Shown here: piece by piece, positions 55,427-63,529 of the stretch
Layout: every line of letters begins with the position of its first letter
Position numbering within the stretch: the first letter of the stretch is position 1
Assembly: GCF_900176465.1 (NCBI RefSeq)
Contig: NZ_FWXR01000001.1
Coordinates: 124,001-188,000, forward strand
DNA length: 64,000 nucleotides
Source: Fulvimarina manganoxydans
Lineage (GTDB): Bacteria > Pseudomonadota > Alphaproteobacteria > Rhizobiales > Rhizobiaceae
Direction: 5' to 3'
Program-made: the position numbers and the translations under genes
Notes under the pieces: model-generated
The model's database searches: none
Told to the model about the DNA's origin: nothing
The model's input: only the letters and a program-made list of their open reading frames with translations

Positions 55427-56014
55427 ATGAAAGCACTTCGTATCGGTCTCTGGATCGTCGCGGCCCTTCTGGCGGGCGCGACAGCTGCGCTCTTCTTCAC
55501 CCAGGCCCATCGCGGCACGGCGCAAAGCGGTCAACCATTCGGATCGCCGTTTCAACTCGTCGATCAGAATGGCGAGACGATCACCGAAGCGGCGCTCCAG
55601 GGACGGCCCTCGGCCGTCTTCTTCGGCTTTACCCATTGCCCTGAGGTCTGCCCGACGACCCTTTACGAGCTCTCCGGCTATCAGCAGAAGATCGTGGAGG
55701 AGGGCGGCGAGCCGTTTCAGATCGTCTTCGTCACCGTCGATCCCGAGCGCGACACCCCGTCCGTCCTGAAGGAATATGTCGAAGCCCTGACCAAGGATGT
55801 CCGCGCCGTCACCGGCGATCCCGAAAAGGTCGCTTCCATGCTAAAAGCGTGGGGGATCTATTCGAAGAAGGTCGGCGACGGCGACGATTATACGATGGAT
55901 CACACGGCGACGACCTTCCTCATCGACGACGAGGGCCGGCTGGACGGGACCATCTCTTACGACGAGAATCCCGAGACGGCGCTCAAGAAGCTGGAAAAGC
56001 TGACCGGCGTCTGA
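55427..56014 (+). CDS. SCO1/SenC family copper-binding protein
   Basis: 195 residues. N-terminal membrane anchor (about 4-24), then a thioredoxin-like domain in the periplasm with the copper ligands Cys71 and Cys75 (HCPEVCPTTLY) and His159 (TMDHTATT). SCO proteins deliver copper to the CuA site of cytochrome c oxidase. Oxidase genes are not nearby; a TlpA-type reductase that could keep this Cys pair reduced is present at 29144. ATG 55427 begins at the membrane anchor; the open frame upstream is hydrophilic. Confidence 0.93.
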   Translation: MKALRIGLWIVAALLAGATAALFFTQAHRGTAQSGQPFGSPFQLVDQNGETITEAALQGRPSAVFFGFTHCPEVCPTTLYELSGYQQKIVEEGGEPFQIVFVTVDPERDTPSVLKEYVEALTKDVRAVTGDPEKVASMLKAWGIYSKKVGDGDDYTMDHTATTFLIDDEGRLDGTISYDENPETALKKLEKLTGV

Positions 56015-56246
56015 CCGCCTTTTGGTCGACGCGGTCGATCGGCTTGGCCGATCCTTCGTGGCTGCATCTTTCCGGTCGGCGGAACAAGCCTAGAATCCAT
56101 TCCTTCCGACATCGATTGGCTTCGAGGGGCTCTCTCGCGCTCTGTTCGAGATGTTCTCGAAGCCGATCCGTGCGATGATGCGCGGTGCTTTCTGCACTAT
56201 CGATAAACCGTGCCGGTGCTCCGCGCCCGATCCGACTGGGACATGA

Positions 56247-58139
56247 ATGCAAGATCTCGCCCTCCAACTCGCGTTGATCGGTTTTGCCGGCATCGCGTCC
56301 CAGTGGCTCGCCTGGAAGCTGCGGCTTCCGGCGATCGTCCTTCTTTTCGCCGTCGGTCTTTTGTTCGGGCCGCTGACCGGCGCCATGAACCCCCGCAACG
56401 ATTTCGGCGATCTCTATACGCCGCTGGTCTCGACCGCCGTCGCCATCATCCTGTTCGAGGGCGGGCTGACGCTCAATTTTCGCGAGATCCGTGAGACCTC
56501 GACGGCGGTGCGCCGCATCGTGCTGTTGTCCGGCCCCATGGTCTGGCTCCTGACGGCGCTCGCAGCCCATTATGTCGGCGATCTGTCCTGGCCGACCTCG
56601 CTCGTCCTCGGTGCGCTTCTCGTCGTCACCGGGCCGACCGTGATCATGCCGCTTCTGCGCCATGCCAAGCTCAAGGCCCGGCCGGCATCGATCCTCAGAT
56701 GGGAAGCGATCGTCAACGATCCGCTGGGCGCGCTCTTCGCGGTCATCTGCTTCGAAGGCTATCTCGTCATCCATGGCCAACACGCGGCTGAAGGTCTGGT
56801 TCTCGACGTGATCTTCGCGCTGGTGATCGCGATCGGCGGCGGCATCGCGGCGGGCAGGGCGCTTGGCTGGCTCTTCACCCGCGGCCATGCGCCGGAATAT
56901 CTGAAGGCGCCGATCCTTTTCGCCGTCGTCGTGGCGATGAATGCGCTCACCAATCTCGTCCTGGAAGAGGCGGGTCTTCTGACCGTCACCGTCATGGGCA
57001 TCACCATGGCCAATGCGCGCATCTCCAGCCTCAACGAGCTGAAGCGCTTCAAGGAGACGATCACCATCCTGCTCGTTTCAGGTCTCTTCATCGTGCTGAC
57101 CGCCTCGCTTGAGGCGGAGACGATCCTGAGCCTGGAATGGAAGGCCGTCGCCTTCATCGTCGCCGTGCTCTTCATTATCCGTCCGCTCGCCATCGGCCTG
57201 TCGACGATCGGCGCCGGGCTCGACTGGAAGGAGCGGCTTCTAGTCTCCTGGATCGCGCCGCGCGGTATCGTCGCCGTTGCGGTCGCCGGCCTCTTCGGCG
57301 CGACGCTCACCAATCTCGGCGTGGCCGATGGCGACCGCATGATCGCCTATACCTTCGCCGTGGTTGCCGCCACGATCCTTCTTCACGGTTTCACCCTCGG
57401 CCCCCTCGCCAAGCTTCTCGACCTCAAAGCGGCTGCGCGGCCAGGCGTTCTCCTCGTCGGAGCCTCGCGCTTCACCATCGCGCTCGCTCGCCGGCTGAAA
57501 GCCCAGGAAGTGCCGGTTCTCATCGCCGATTCCAACTGGTCGCGGATTTCCGAGGCCCGACTTGCCGAGGTCGAGACCTGGTATGGCGAGATCCTGTCGG
57601 AAGCGGCTCACCACAATCTCAACCTGTCGCGCTTCGACCATATGATCGCCGCGACCGACAATGACGCCTATAATGCACTGATCACGACGGACTTTGCCCC
57701 GGAAATCGGCCGTTCCGACGTTTTCCAGATCGGCGAGACCGGCGAGTCGGAGCGCCGCTCCATGAGCTTCACGATCGGCGGTCTGCCGCTGTTCAAGCCG
57801 GGCAAGAGCTTTGCGCAACTGCGCGATCTCGTCGTCGATGGCTGGAACTTCCAGGCGACACGGCTGACGGATGAATTCAGCTATAAAAAATTCGTCGAGA
57901 CGCGGGTAGAGGGAACGCAGATCCTTCTCTGGATCAAGCCCTCCGGTGCCCTGGTCTTCGCGTCGAGCGAAGGGTCGGGCGATCCGGTCGAAGGCGATAC
58001 AATCATTTCTTTTGGTCCGCCACGAGCGGACCGCGATCAGGAAAAGATCGCCAAGGCGACGACGACGGACAAGGATGTCCGAGCCGAACGGGCTCGCCGC
58101 ACCATTGAAAGTGTCAAGCGAAAAGCGCAAACGCTCTGA
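56247..58139 (+). CDS. Cation:proton antiporter with C-terminal NAD-type domain (CPA1/NhaP-like)
   Basis: 630 residues. Residues 1-~395 hold about 12 membrane helices of the sodium/hydrogen exchanger family, including LLFGPLTGAMNP, IILFEGGLTLNFREI, EAIVNDPLGALFAV with the conserved ND, and SWIAPRGIVAVAVAGLFG. From about 398 a Rossmann-like domain (GVLLVGASRFTIALARRL ... HMIAATDNDAYNALI) resembles TrkA-N, and the tail has a TrkA-C-like region. It exchanges Na+ or K+ for H+ across the inner membrane; the nucleotide-binding tail probably gates activity. prmA starts 3 bp after its stop. Confidence 0.92.
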   Translation: MQDLALQLALIGFAGIASQWLAWKLRLPAIVLLFAVGLLFGPLTGAMNPRNDFGDLYTPLVSTAVAIILFEGGLTLNFREIRETSTAVRRIVLLSGPMVWLLTALAAHYVGDLSWPTSLVLGALLVVTGPTVIMPLLRHAKLKARPASILRWEAIVNDPLGALFAVICFEGYLVIHGQHAAEGLVLDVIFALVIAIGGGIAAGRALGWLFTRGHAPEYLKAPILFAVVVAMNALTNLVLEEAGLLTVTVMGITMANARISSLNELKRFKETITILLVSGLFIVLTASLEAETILSLEWKAVAFIVAVLFIIRPLAIGLSTIGAGLDWKERLLVSWIAPRGIVAVAVAGLFGATLTNLGVADGDRMIAYTFAVVAATILLHGFTLGPLAKLLDLKAAARPGVLLVGASRFTIALARRLKAQEVPVLIADSNWSRISEARLAEVETWYGEILSEAAHHNLNLSRFDHMIAATDNDAYNALITTDFAPEIGRSDVFQIGETGESERRSMSFTIGGLPLFKPGKSFAQLRDLVVDGWNFQATRLTDEFSYKKFVETRVEGTQILLWIKPSGALVFASSEGSGDPVEGDTIISFGPPRADRDQEKIAKATTTDKDVRAERARRTIESVKRKAQTL

Positions 58140-58142
58140 TCC

Positions 58143-59009
58143 ATGCAGATACGTTACTTCATTCAGGGGCCCAAGGCAGATGCCGAGGGCTGGTACGCCG
58201 CGCTGGAGACGGCCTTCGAGGACGAGGGCTCGCCTCTGGCCATCACCGAAATCGACGAGGCCAAGCGCCTTTTCGAGGCGTCGGCCTATCTCGATGTGGA
58301 CGAGGGCGATGACCGCGCGGCGGATTTCGCCGAAGCGATCGGTGTTGCGACGGATCGCGTGGGGCGAGAGGATCTGCCGGACAAGGACTGGATGGCCGAC
58401 GTTCTCGCCGGGCTGAAGCCGGTGCGGGCGGGGCAGTTCCTCGTCCATGGCGCCCATGACCGTGACAAGGTGCGGCCGAACGATCTGTCGATCGAGATCG
58501 AAGCCGGCATGGCTTTCGGCACCGGGCATCACGGAACCACGGCCGGCTGTCTGACGCTCATCGGCGAAGAGGTGCGCCGTCGCAAGCCGCGCCGGGCGCT
58601 CGATCTTGGAACGGGCAGCGCCGTGCTCGCCATCGGTCTCGCCAAACTGGCCCGGATGCCGGTGCTTGCCACCGACATCGATCCGGTTGCCGTCAAGGTT
58701 GCGGCCGACAATGTACGCGAGAACGGCGTGGCTGGACTGGTCTCATGCGTCGAAGCGACAGGATTTCGCTCGGGTCAGGTTGCGACAAAGGCGCCATTCG
58801 ATCTGATCGTTGCCAATGTCCTGGCAGGTCCTTTGCGGGCCATGGCGCCCGATTTCGCCCGCCATCTCGCGCCGGGCGGACGCGTCATTCTTTCGGGCAT
58901 TCTCACGGAACAGCGCTGGTCTGTTCTGGCAAGCTTCGCGACGCAAGGGCTGTATCATCGCCGCACGCTGACAATGGGCGAATGGGTGACGCTGCTCCTG
59001 TCGCGTTGA
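58143..59009 (+). CDS. prmA: Ribosomal protein L11 methyltransferase
   Basis: 288 residues. Trimethylates lysines and the N-terminus of ribosomal protein L11 using SAM. N-terminal substrate-recognition domain (1-~100) and C-terminal methyltransferase with motif I ALDLGTGSAVLAIGLAKL, the GMAFGTGHHGTTAGC loop typical of PrmA and the active-site segment DLIVANVLAGPLRAMAPDF. It begins three bases after the antiporter stop, so it is probably read from the same mRNA. On its 3' side a strong terminator serves the convergent small gene. Confidence 0.95.
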   Translation: MQIRYFIQGPKADAEGWYAALETAFEDEGSPLAITEIDEAKRLFEASAYLDVDEGDDRAADFAEAIGVATDRVGREDLPDKDWMADVLAGLKPVRAGQFLVHGAHDRDKVRPNDLSIEIEAGMAFGTGHHGTTAGCLTLIGEEVRRRKPRRALDLGTGSAVLAIGLAKLARMPVLATDIDPVAVKVAADNVRENGVAGLVSCVEATGFRSGQVATKAPFDLIVANVLAGPLRAMAPDFARHLAPGGRVILSGILTEQRWSVLASFATQGLYHRRTLTMGEWVTLLLSR

Positions 59010-59035
59010 TGTATCGACGACAGGGGCGTTCGGGG

Positions 59036-59072
59036 CAAGAAAAAGGCCCGCTTCCGTGGATCGGAGCGGGCC
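59036..59072 (-). terminator. Rho-independent terminator of the convergent small gene
   Basis: Reading on the minus strand: GGGCCCGCTCC (left arm at 59063-59073) ... GGAAGCGGGCC (59045-59055) with one bulge, then TTTTTCTTG. It terminates the small gene at 59159-59362 and lies just after the end of prmA. Confidence 0.9.
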
Positions 59073-59158
59073 CTTAGCGGTCGAATGCGGAACGTGTTTT
59101 GTGCCGGTCGCGCCACGACGCCTCAGCATGAGGCGCCCATTCGGCCGACCACCGTCAG

Positions 59159-59362
59159 TCAACGCTTCGGTGCGTCACCCTCGAACAGCGTGCCGCGATC
59201 GCTGTTTTCGAAGTCGATACCGTGGAGCGCGTAGTTCTGCGCGATGTAGCGGCGAACCTGACGCTCGCGGCCTTCCATCACACGGTCGAACATGGTGCGC
59301 ATCACGCCCTTCGACTGGCGGGTCTTGCGCATGGAAAGATCGGTGAAGGTCGTCGTTGCCAT
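59159..59362 (-). CDS. Small basic conserved-looking protein
   Basis: 67 residues: MATTTFTDLSMRKTRQSKG followed by a predicted amphipathic helix (MRTMFDRVMEGRERQVRRYIAQNY) and an acidic/Gly C-terminus. ATG 59362 has GAGAGGA 8 bases upstream, and a strong terminator follows the stop after 86 bp, so it looks like a true single-gene transcript. The Arg-rich helix resembles short DUF1127-type basic proteins, but I cannot name a family. It lies beside aminopeptidase P and prmA; function unknown. Confidence 0.72.
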   Translation of the reverse strand: MATTTFTDLSMRKTRQSKGVMRTMFDRVMEGRERQVRRYIAQNYALHGIDFENSDRGTLFEGDAPKR

Positions 59363-59690
59363 GATGAAAATCCTCTCGGCTGGCAGGGCTAGCCTCCCTG
59401 GCAACCTATATGCGCCTTGGCGCGAGCCTGAGCTAGGCGGCTGGCTGCATAGCTCCCGCCCGTCTGCTGCAATGCAGCAATTCGCCGGATTCATCGTCGC
59501 GTAAGAATAGGTCGTTAGGGTTGACGGTTTGCTTTCGCTGCCATCGCGGCGGCTCCTGAGAGATTGTGCCTCGATCGCCGGTCCATGGTCGCTTTCCGCT
59601 CTCCGCCTTCCAGTCGCAATGAGGGCTCGCAGTGACGTCGGCGCTGGGATAGGGTTTGCCCATTCCCCTTCCTCGATCCGCGAGCCATTC
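59363..59690. promoter_or_regulatory. Divergent promoter region, small protein / aminopeptidase P
   Basis: 328 bp without a gene. Contains a short perfect palindrome TGCTGC-aat-GCAGCA at 59465-59479. No convincing -35/-10 pair found for either side. Confidence 0.4.
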
Positions 59691-61511
59691 ATGTTTCAAA
59701 GTTTTGACGATGTCAGCGATTCCACCGAGACCCGGCAGCGCATCGAGGCGCTCCGCAGCCGGTTCGACGCGCTCGGCATCGATTGCTTCGTCGTGCCGCG
59801 GGCCGATCGCCATCAAAACGAATATATCCCCGAAAGCGAAGCGCGGCTCGCCTGGCTGACCGGATTTACGGGCTCGGCGGGCACCGCGGTCGTTCTCGCC
59901 GATCGGGCCGCGCTCCTGTCGGACGGACGCTATACGATCCAGATGCGCGAGCAGCTCGACCTCGACATCTTCGAGCCGGTCTCCAGCGTCGAGACCTCGC
60001 TCGAAGCCTATCTTTCCGAACATGCCAAGGGCCTTGCCATCGGCGTCGACCCCTGGCTGACGACGATCGCGGGTCTCGAACGTCTCAAACGCACCTTGGA
60101 CAAGGTCGGGGGCAGGCTCGTTCGGCTTAACGACAACCCGATCGACAGTCTGTGGCAGAACCGGCCAGCCGCTCCCGCCGCCCCCTTGCGCCTTCATGAC
60201 GAAGCGCTGGCGGGCCGGACGGTGCGCGAAAAGCTCGACGAGATCGCCGGACGCATTGCCGAGGCCGGCGCCGATCTGACGGCCTTGACCGACCCGGCCT
60301 CCGTCGCATGGACCTTCAACATCCGGGGCAGCGACGTCGCCCACACGCCTCTCGTCCTGTCCTTCGCGATCATCCGCGCCGATGGCACCGCGACCCTCTT
60401 CGTCGACGAGGGAAAGGTCGGGGCGGAGGAAGCGCGCCATCTCGCAGCGCTCGCAACGCTGCGGCCCTATGAGGCCTTTGCCGACGATTTCGCCAAGGCG
60501 GCGACGAATGCCAAGGTCGGGCTCGACCGCAATCTGGCCGCGGCGGCGCTGGCCGAGATCGTCGAAAAGGCGGGCGGGAGCGTCGTCGCGCTCACCGATC
60601 CGGCAAGCCTGCCGCGCGCCACGAAGACGGCGGCCGAGATTGCCGGCAGCCGGGACGCCCATCGACGGGACGGGGCGGCGATGGTCGCCTTTCTCGCCTG
60701 GCTCGACGATCAGGCGCCGGGCAGCCTCGACGAGATCGGCGCCGCCAAACGCCTCGAAGCCTGCCGTGTCGCGGCCGGCGAGGCGGCGCAGCGCCCCCTG
60801 CGGGATATTTCCTTCGATACGATCTCAGGCGCCGGGCCCCATGGCGCGGTCGTCCATTATCGGGTCTCCGAGCGCTCCAACAGGATGCTGCAGGCTGGCG
60901 AACTCTATCTGGTCGATTCGGGTGGCCAGTATGAGGACGGTACGACCGACATCACCCGAACCGTGCCGATCGGCGAGCCGACCGACGAGATGCGACGGAT
61001 GTTCACGCTCGTCCTCAAGGGAATGATCGCGATTTCGACGGCGCGGTTTCCCAAAGGCACGCGCGGCGTCGATCTCGACGCGCTCGCACGCATCGCTTTG
61101 TGGAAGGCGGGCTGCGACTACGCCCATGGCACCGGCCACGGCGTAGGCGCCTTTCTGGCGGTGCATGAAGGGCCCCAATCGCTGTCCCGGCGCGGCATGG
61201 TTGCTTTGGAGCCGGGCATGATCCTCTCCAACGAACCCGGCTACTACAAGGAAGGCGCCTACGGCATCCGTATCGAGAATCTCGTTCTGGTCGAGGGACC
61301 GGCGCCCATAGCGGGAGGCGACGCGCCGATGCTGGGCTTCGAGACCCTGACCCTTGCCCCCATCGACCGCCGCCTCATCGATTTCTCGCTGCTTTTCGAG
61401 GAGGAGCGCGTCTGGCTCGATGCCTATCACCGGCGGGTGGCAGACGAGCTTACACCCTTTGTGACGCCGAGCGAGGCTCAATGGCTGAAAGGCATGACGG
61501 CGCCCTTGTGA
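59691..61511 (+). CDS. Aminopeptidase P family protein (Xaa-Pro peptidase)
   Basis: 606 residues from ATG 59691. Two creatinase-like N-terminal domains (1-~300) and a C-terminal pita-bread metallopeptidase. The metal ligands lie in LVDSGGQYEDGTTDITRTV (Asp, Asp), GTGHGVGAFLAVHEGP (His), LSNEPGYYKEGAYGIR (Glu) and RIENLVLV (Glu). It removes an N-terminal residue before proline. Length and three-domain layout match the long eukaryote-like aminopeptidase P1 form frequent in alphaproteobacteria rather than the ~440-residue E. coli PepP. Confidence 0.92.
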   Translation: MFQSFDDVSDSTETRQRIEALRSRFDALGIDCFVVPRADRHQNEYIPESEARLAWLTGFTGSAGTAVVLADRAALLSDGRYTIQMREQLDLDIFEPVSSVETSLEAYLSEHAKGLAIGVDPWLTTIAGLERLKRTLDKVGGRLVRLNDNPIDSLWQNRPAAPAAPLRLHDEALAGRTVREKLDEIAGRIAEAGADLTALTDPASVAWTFNIRGSDVAHTPLVLSFAIIRADGTATLFVDEGKVGAEEARHLAALATLRPYEAFADDFAKAATNAKVGLDRNLAAAALAEIVEKAGGSVVALTDPASLPRATKTAAEIAGSRDAHRRDGAAMVAFLAWLDDQAPGSLDEIGAAKRLEACRVAAGEAAQRPLRDISFDTISGAGPHGAVVHYRVSERSNRMLQAGELYLVDSGGQYEDGTTDITRTVPIGEPTDEMRRMFTLVLKGMIAISTARFPKGTRGVDLDALARIALWKAGCDYAHGTGHGVGAFLAVHEGPQSLSRRGMVALEPGMILSNEPGYYKEGAYGIRIENLVLVEGPAPIAGGDAPMLGFETLTLAPIDRRLIDFSLLFEEERVWLDAYHRRVADELTPFVTPSEAQWLKGMTAPL

Positions 61512-61541
61512 GCGCCGTCTCCTGACATTCGTGTCGCCGGC

Positions 61542-62030
61542 TCAGCGGCAGACCCGGCGCGGGCCGTGATAGGGCTGATAGGTGCCCGACCGGGCGTCGA
61601 AGGAGCGGTACTTGGCGGCGCAATAGCGATACCAGGCGCCGCTCCCGCGAGGCGGGGCGCCATAGGCGGGCGCCACATAGTGCTGGCGAGCCGGGCGCAC
61701 GCGATAGAGCGGACGTGGCTCGTAGCGATTGTAGCGCGGCTGGCTGGCGATCGCGGCGCCGACGCCGAGCCCGACGATACCGCCGATGATCGCGGCCGCC
61801 GCGGCGTCGTTGCGCCGATGATGGCGATAGCCCCTGTAGCCCCGATACCCTCGGTGGCCGCGATAGCCGCCATGTCGGTAATGGCGCCCGCCGCGCCAAT
61901 AAGGGTCGGCTTTCGCTTGGCTGATACCGAGGCCGGGAAGCTGCATGCCGGCCGGCATTGTGGCCGGTGCAAGCGAGAGAGCCAGGGCGACAGCCAATGT
62001 CTTGACGGTTAACGATTTGAAGATGGACAT
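61542..62030 (-). CDS. BA14K family exported protein
   Basis: 162 residues. N-terminal hydrophobic signal (about 10-33, ending ISQAKA-DP), then a Gly/Arg/Tyr/His-rich region with HGGYRGHRGYRGYRGYR, a second hydrophobic helix AIIGGIVGLGVGAAIA, and the C-terminal BA14K motif WYRYCAAKYRSFDARSGTYQP ending in Arg-Arg-Val-Cys-Arg. The Brucella 14-kDa homologue is an immunoreactive lectin-like protein. Surface or periplasmic place expected. GGAGGAAACG precedes ATG 62030. Two Cys could pair. A 12-C tract lies upstream. Confidence 0.9.
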   Translation of the reverse strand: MSIFKSLTVKTLAVALALSLAPATMPAGMQLPGLGISQAKADPYWRGGRHYRHGGYRGHRGYRGYRGYRHHRRNDAAAAAIIGGIVGLGVGAAIASQPRYNRYEPRPLYRVRPARQHYVAPAYGAPPRGSGAWYRYCAAKYRSFDARSGTYQPYHGPRRVCR

Positions 62031-62195
62031 GATCGTTTCCTCCGATCCAAGTGTCCCAATGAGGCCGATTGGCACGTGAACGCTGCCTGAACGGATGAAC
62101 GCGGACGGCATGGGACGAGCGATAATGATGTGGCAGCTTGACCTTCTCGGGAAGAGAGCAAGCTGTTGGTCAACGAAAAGGTGAGCGGCGGCTCG

Positions 62196-62207
62196 CCCCC
62201 CCCCCCC
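62196..62207. repeat. Homopolymeric C tract (12 bases)
   Basis: Twelve consecutive C in the divergent region between BA14K (start at 62030) and the FAH gene (start at 62382). Such long single-base runs slip during replication and also during sequencing. Confidence 0.8.
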
Positions 62208-62252
62208 AAGCCTCCGGTTCATGATCGGAAGCGTTGGGGCTAAGCCCGGGTG

Positions 62253-62293
62253 GCGCTTGAACGCCTCAGCGGCCCGATGCGCGAGCATTTTGT
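62253..62293 (+). repeat. Repeated ~40-bp sequence ahead of the second FAH gene
   Basis: GTGGCGCTTGAACGCCTCAG, continuing CGGCCCGATGCGCGAGCAT. It matches 22026-22064 with only a 2-base insertion and a handful of substitutions. The copy here lacks the right arm of the hairpin seen at dusA. Confidence 0.55.
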
Positions 62294-62381
62294 GCCGGTA
62301 GAACGTTCGAGCACGGCCGTTTTCCGCAGGTTTTGGCTGGATGCGATCATGCCTCCGGCCCTCTTGAAAGGAGCCCATATC

Positions 62382-63230
62382 ATGCGACTGGTCCGGTTCG
62401 GCGCGCCCGGCGAGGAGAAGCCCGGTCTCATCGACGACGAGCATGTCCTGCGCGATCTCTCCCATGAGATCGACGACATTGCCGGGTCTGTCCTGTCGCG
62501 CGACGGGCTCGCCCATTTGGCGTCGCTCGATCCCAAAAGCCTGCCCAAGGCCGATCCGTCCCATCGGCTCGGTCCGCCGGTCGGACGCATCGGTCACTTC
62601 CTTGGGATCGGACGCAATTACGCCGAGCATGCGAAGGAGACCGGCGCGGAAACGCCGACACAGCCGCTGCTCTTCTCCAAGGCGCCCTCCGCGATCGGCG
62701 GGCCCCATGACGACATCATCATGCCGAAGGACGCGACGAAGCTCGACTACGAGGCCGAGATCGCAATCGTCATCGGCGAGGAGGCGCTCTACGTTTCCGA
62801 GGCAGAGGCGATGGATCATGTGGCAGGCTTCTGCTTGTGCAATGACGTGACCGAACGCACCTTTCAGAAGGATCGCGGCGGACAGTTCATCAAGGGCAAG
62901 AGCAGTCCCGGCTTCGGCCCACTCGGCCCCTGGCTCGTCACCAAGGACCGGATTGAAGACCCGCAGGCGTTCGACATCTGGCTCAATGTGAATGGCGAGC
63001 CGCGCCAGAAGGGGACGAGCGCCGACATGATCTTCTCCTTTGCGACCCTCGTCTCCCATATCTCGCATTTCATGAAGCTGATGCCGGGCGATGTCATCAC
63101 GACGGGAACCCCGGCCGGTGTGGGCGCGGGCATGAACCCGCCACGCTTCCTTCAGGTCGGCGATATCGTGACGCTTGGTGCGAGCGGGCTCGGCGAGCAG
63201 CGGCTCGTCGTCGTTGAGCGGAAGAGCTGA
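62382..63230 (+). CDS. Fumarylacetoacetate hydrolase family protein
   Basis: 282 residues, the short FAH/HpcE type. N-terminal cap MRLVRFGAPGEEKPGL, then the core with IGRNYAEHAKETG, the metal site KLDYEAEIAIVIGEEA (Glu-x-Glu) and CLCNDVTERTFQKDRGGQF, finishing with TTGTPAGVGAGMNPP. Relatives are acylpyruvate hydrolases, ureidoglycolate lyases or 2-oxo-hepta-diene-dioate isomerases; the substrate cannot be chosen from the sequence. AAAGGAG stands nine bases before ATG 62382. It is unlike the longer FAH protein at 3445 (387 residues); the two are not a recent duplication. Confidence 0.9.
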   Translation: MRLVRFGAPGEEKPGLIDDEHVLRDLSHEIDDIAGSVLSRDGLAHLASLDPKSLPKADPSHRLGPPVGRIGHFLGIGRNYAEHAKETGAETPTQPLLFSKAPSAIGGPHDDIIMPKDATKLDYEAEIAIVIGEEALYVSEAEAMDHVAGFCLCNDVTERTFQKDRGGQFIKGKSSPGFGPLGPWLVTKDRIEDPQAFDIWLNVNGEPRQKGTSADMIFSFATLVSHISHFMKLMPGDVITTGTPAGVGAGMNPPRFLQVGDIVTLGASGLGEQRLVVVERKS

Positions 63231-63258
63231 CACCGACGATCTCGATCTCAGTTTTCTG

Positions 63259-63290
63259 CCGAGGCGCGATGGTTGTCGCGCCTCGGTCTT
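63259..63290 (+). terminator. Terminator-like hairpin after the FAH gene
   Basis: CCGAGGCGCG (63259-63268) pairs with CGCGCCTCGG (63277-63286), a perfect 10-bp stem with an 8-base loop, followed by TCTTCC. It is 29 bases after the stop. Confidence 0.72.
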
Positions 63291-63328
63291 CCTGCGCCCG
63301 TCATTTTCGCCATGTGGTTCAAGTGTCA

Positions 63329-63347
63329 CCCGTTCCGATGGAACGGG
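63329..63347. promoter_or_regulatory. Palindrome ahead of glgE
   Basis: CCCGTTCCGATGGAACGGG, 8-bp arms around GAT, about 180 bp upstream of the glgE start. It shares GTTCC-N3-GGAAC with the palindrome upstream of cysP (39992-40010). The GGAAC here is also like the -35 of EcfG promoters, but a CGTT occurs only 21 bases later, too far for the 16-17-bp spacing. Confidence 0.45.
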
Positions 63348-63529
63348 GGCTAGCCTTCAGCCATTCGTTGCTTTGAGCGATTCAGCGTCAAAATCTCAAG
63401 GGAACGCGGCCCTGCGCCTGGAAATGCGAGGCTCGCCCTCTATCCCTTTGATGGATGCACGACGTCGCATGCGACCTCCCACCGGGGTCGTCGGCACTCG
63501 AAACGGGATTCGAACCGAAGGGGCATGCC

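Noticed and set aside
62066-62086. TGGCAC-like sigma-54 promoter ahead of BA14K
   Set aside because: The GG-to-GC spacing is 9 instead of 10 bp and the -12 element is poor.
63340-63369. EcfG (general stress) promoter GGAAC ... CGTT before glgE
   Set aside because: The two parts are 21 bp apart; 16-17 bp is required.
63500-63520. GGATTCGAACC, which resembles the T-arm of a tRNA on the minus strand
   Set aside because: The bases on each side do not pair to form the five-base T stem, and no acceptor or anticodon stem is found in the proper distance.
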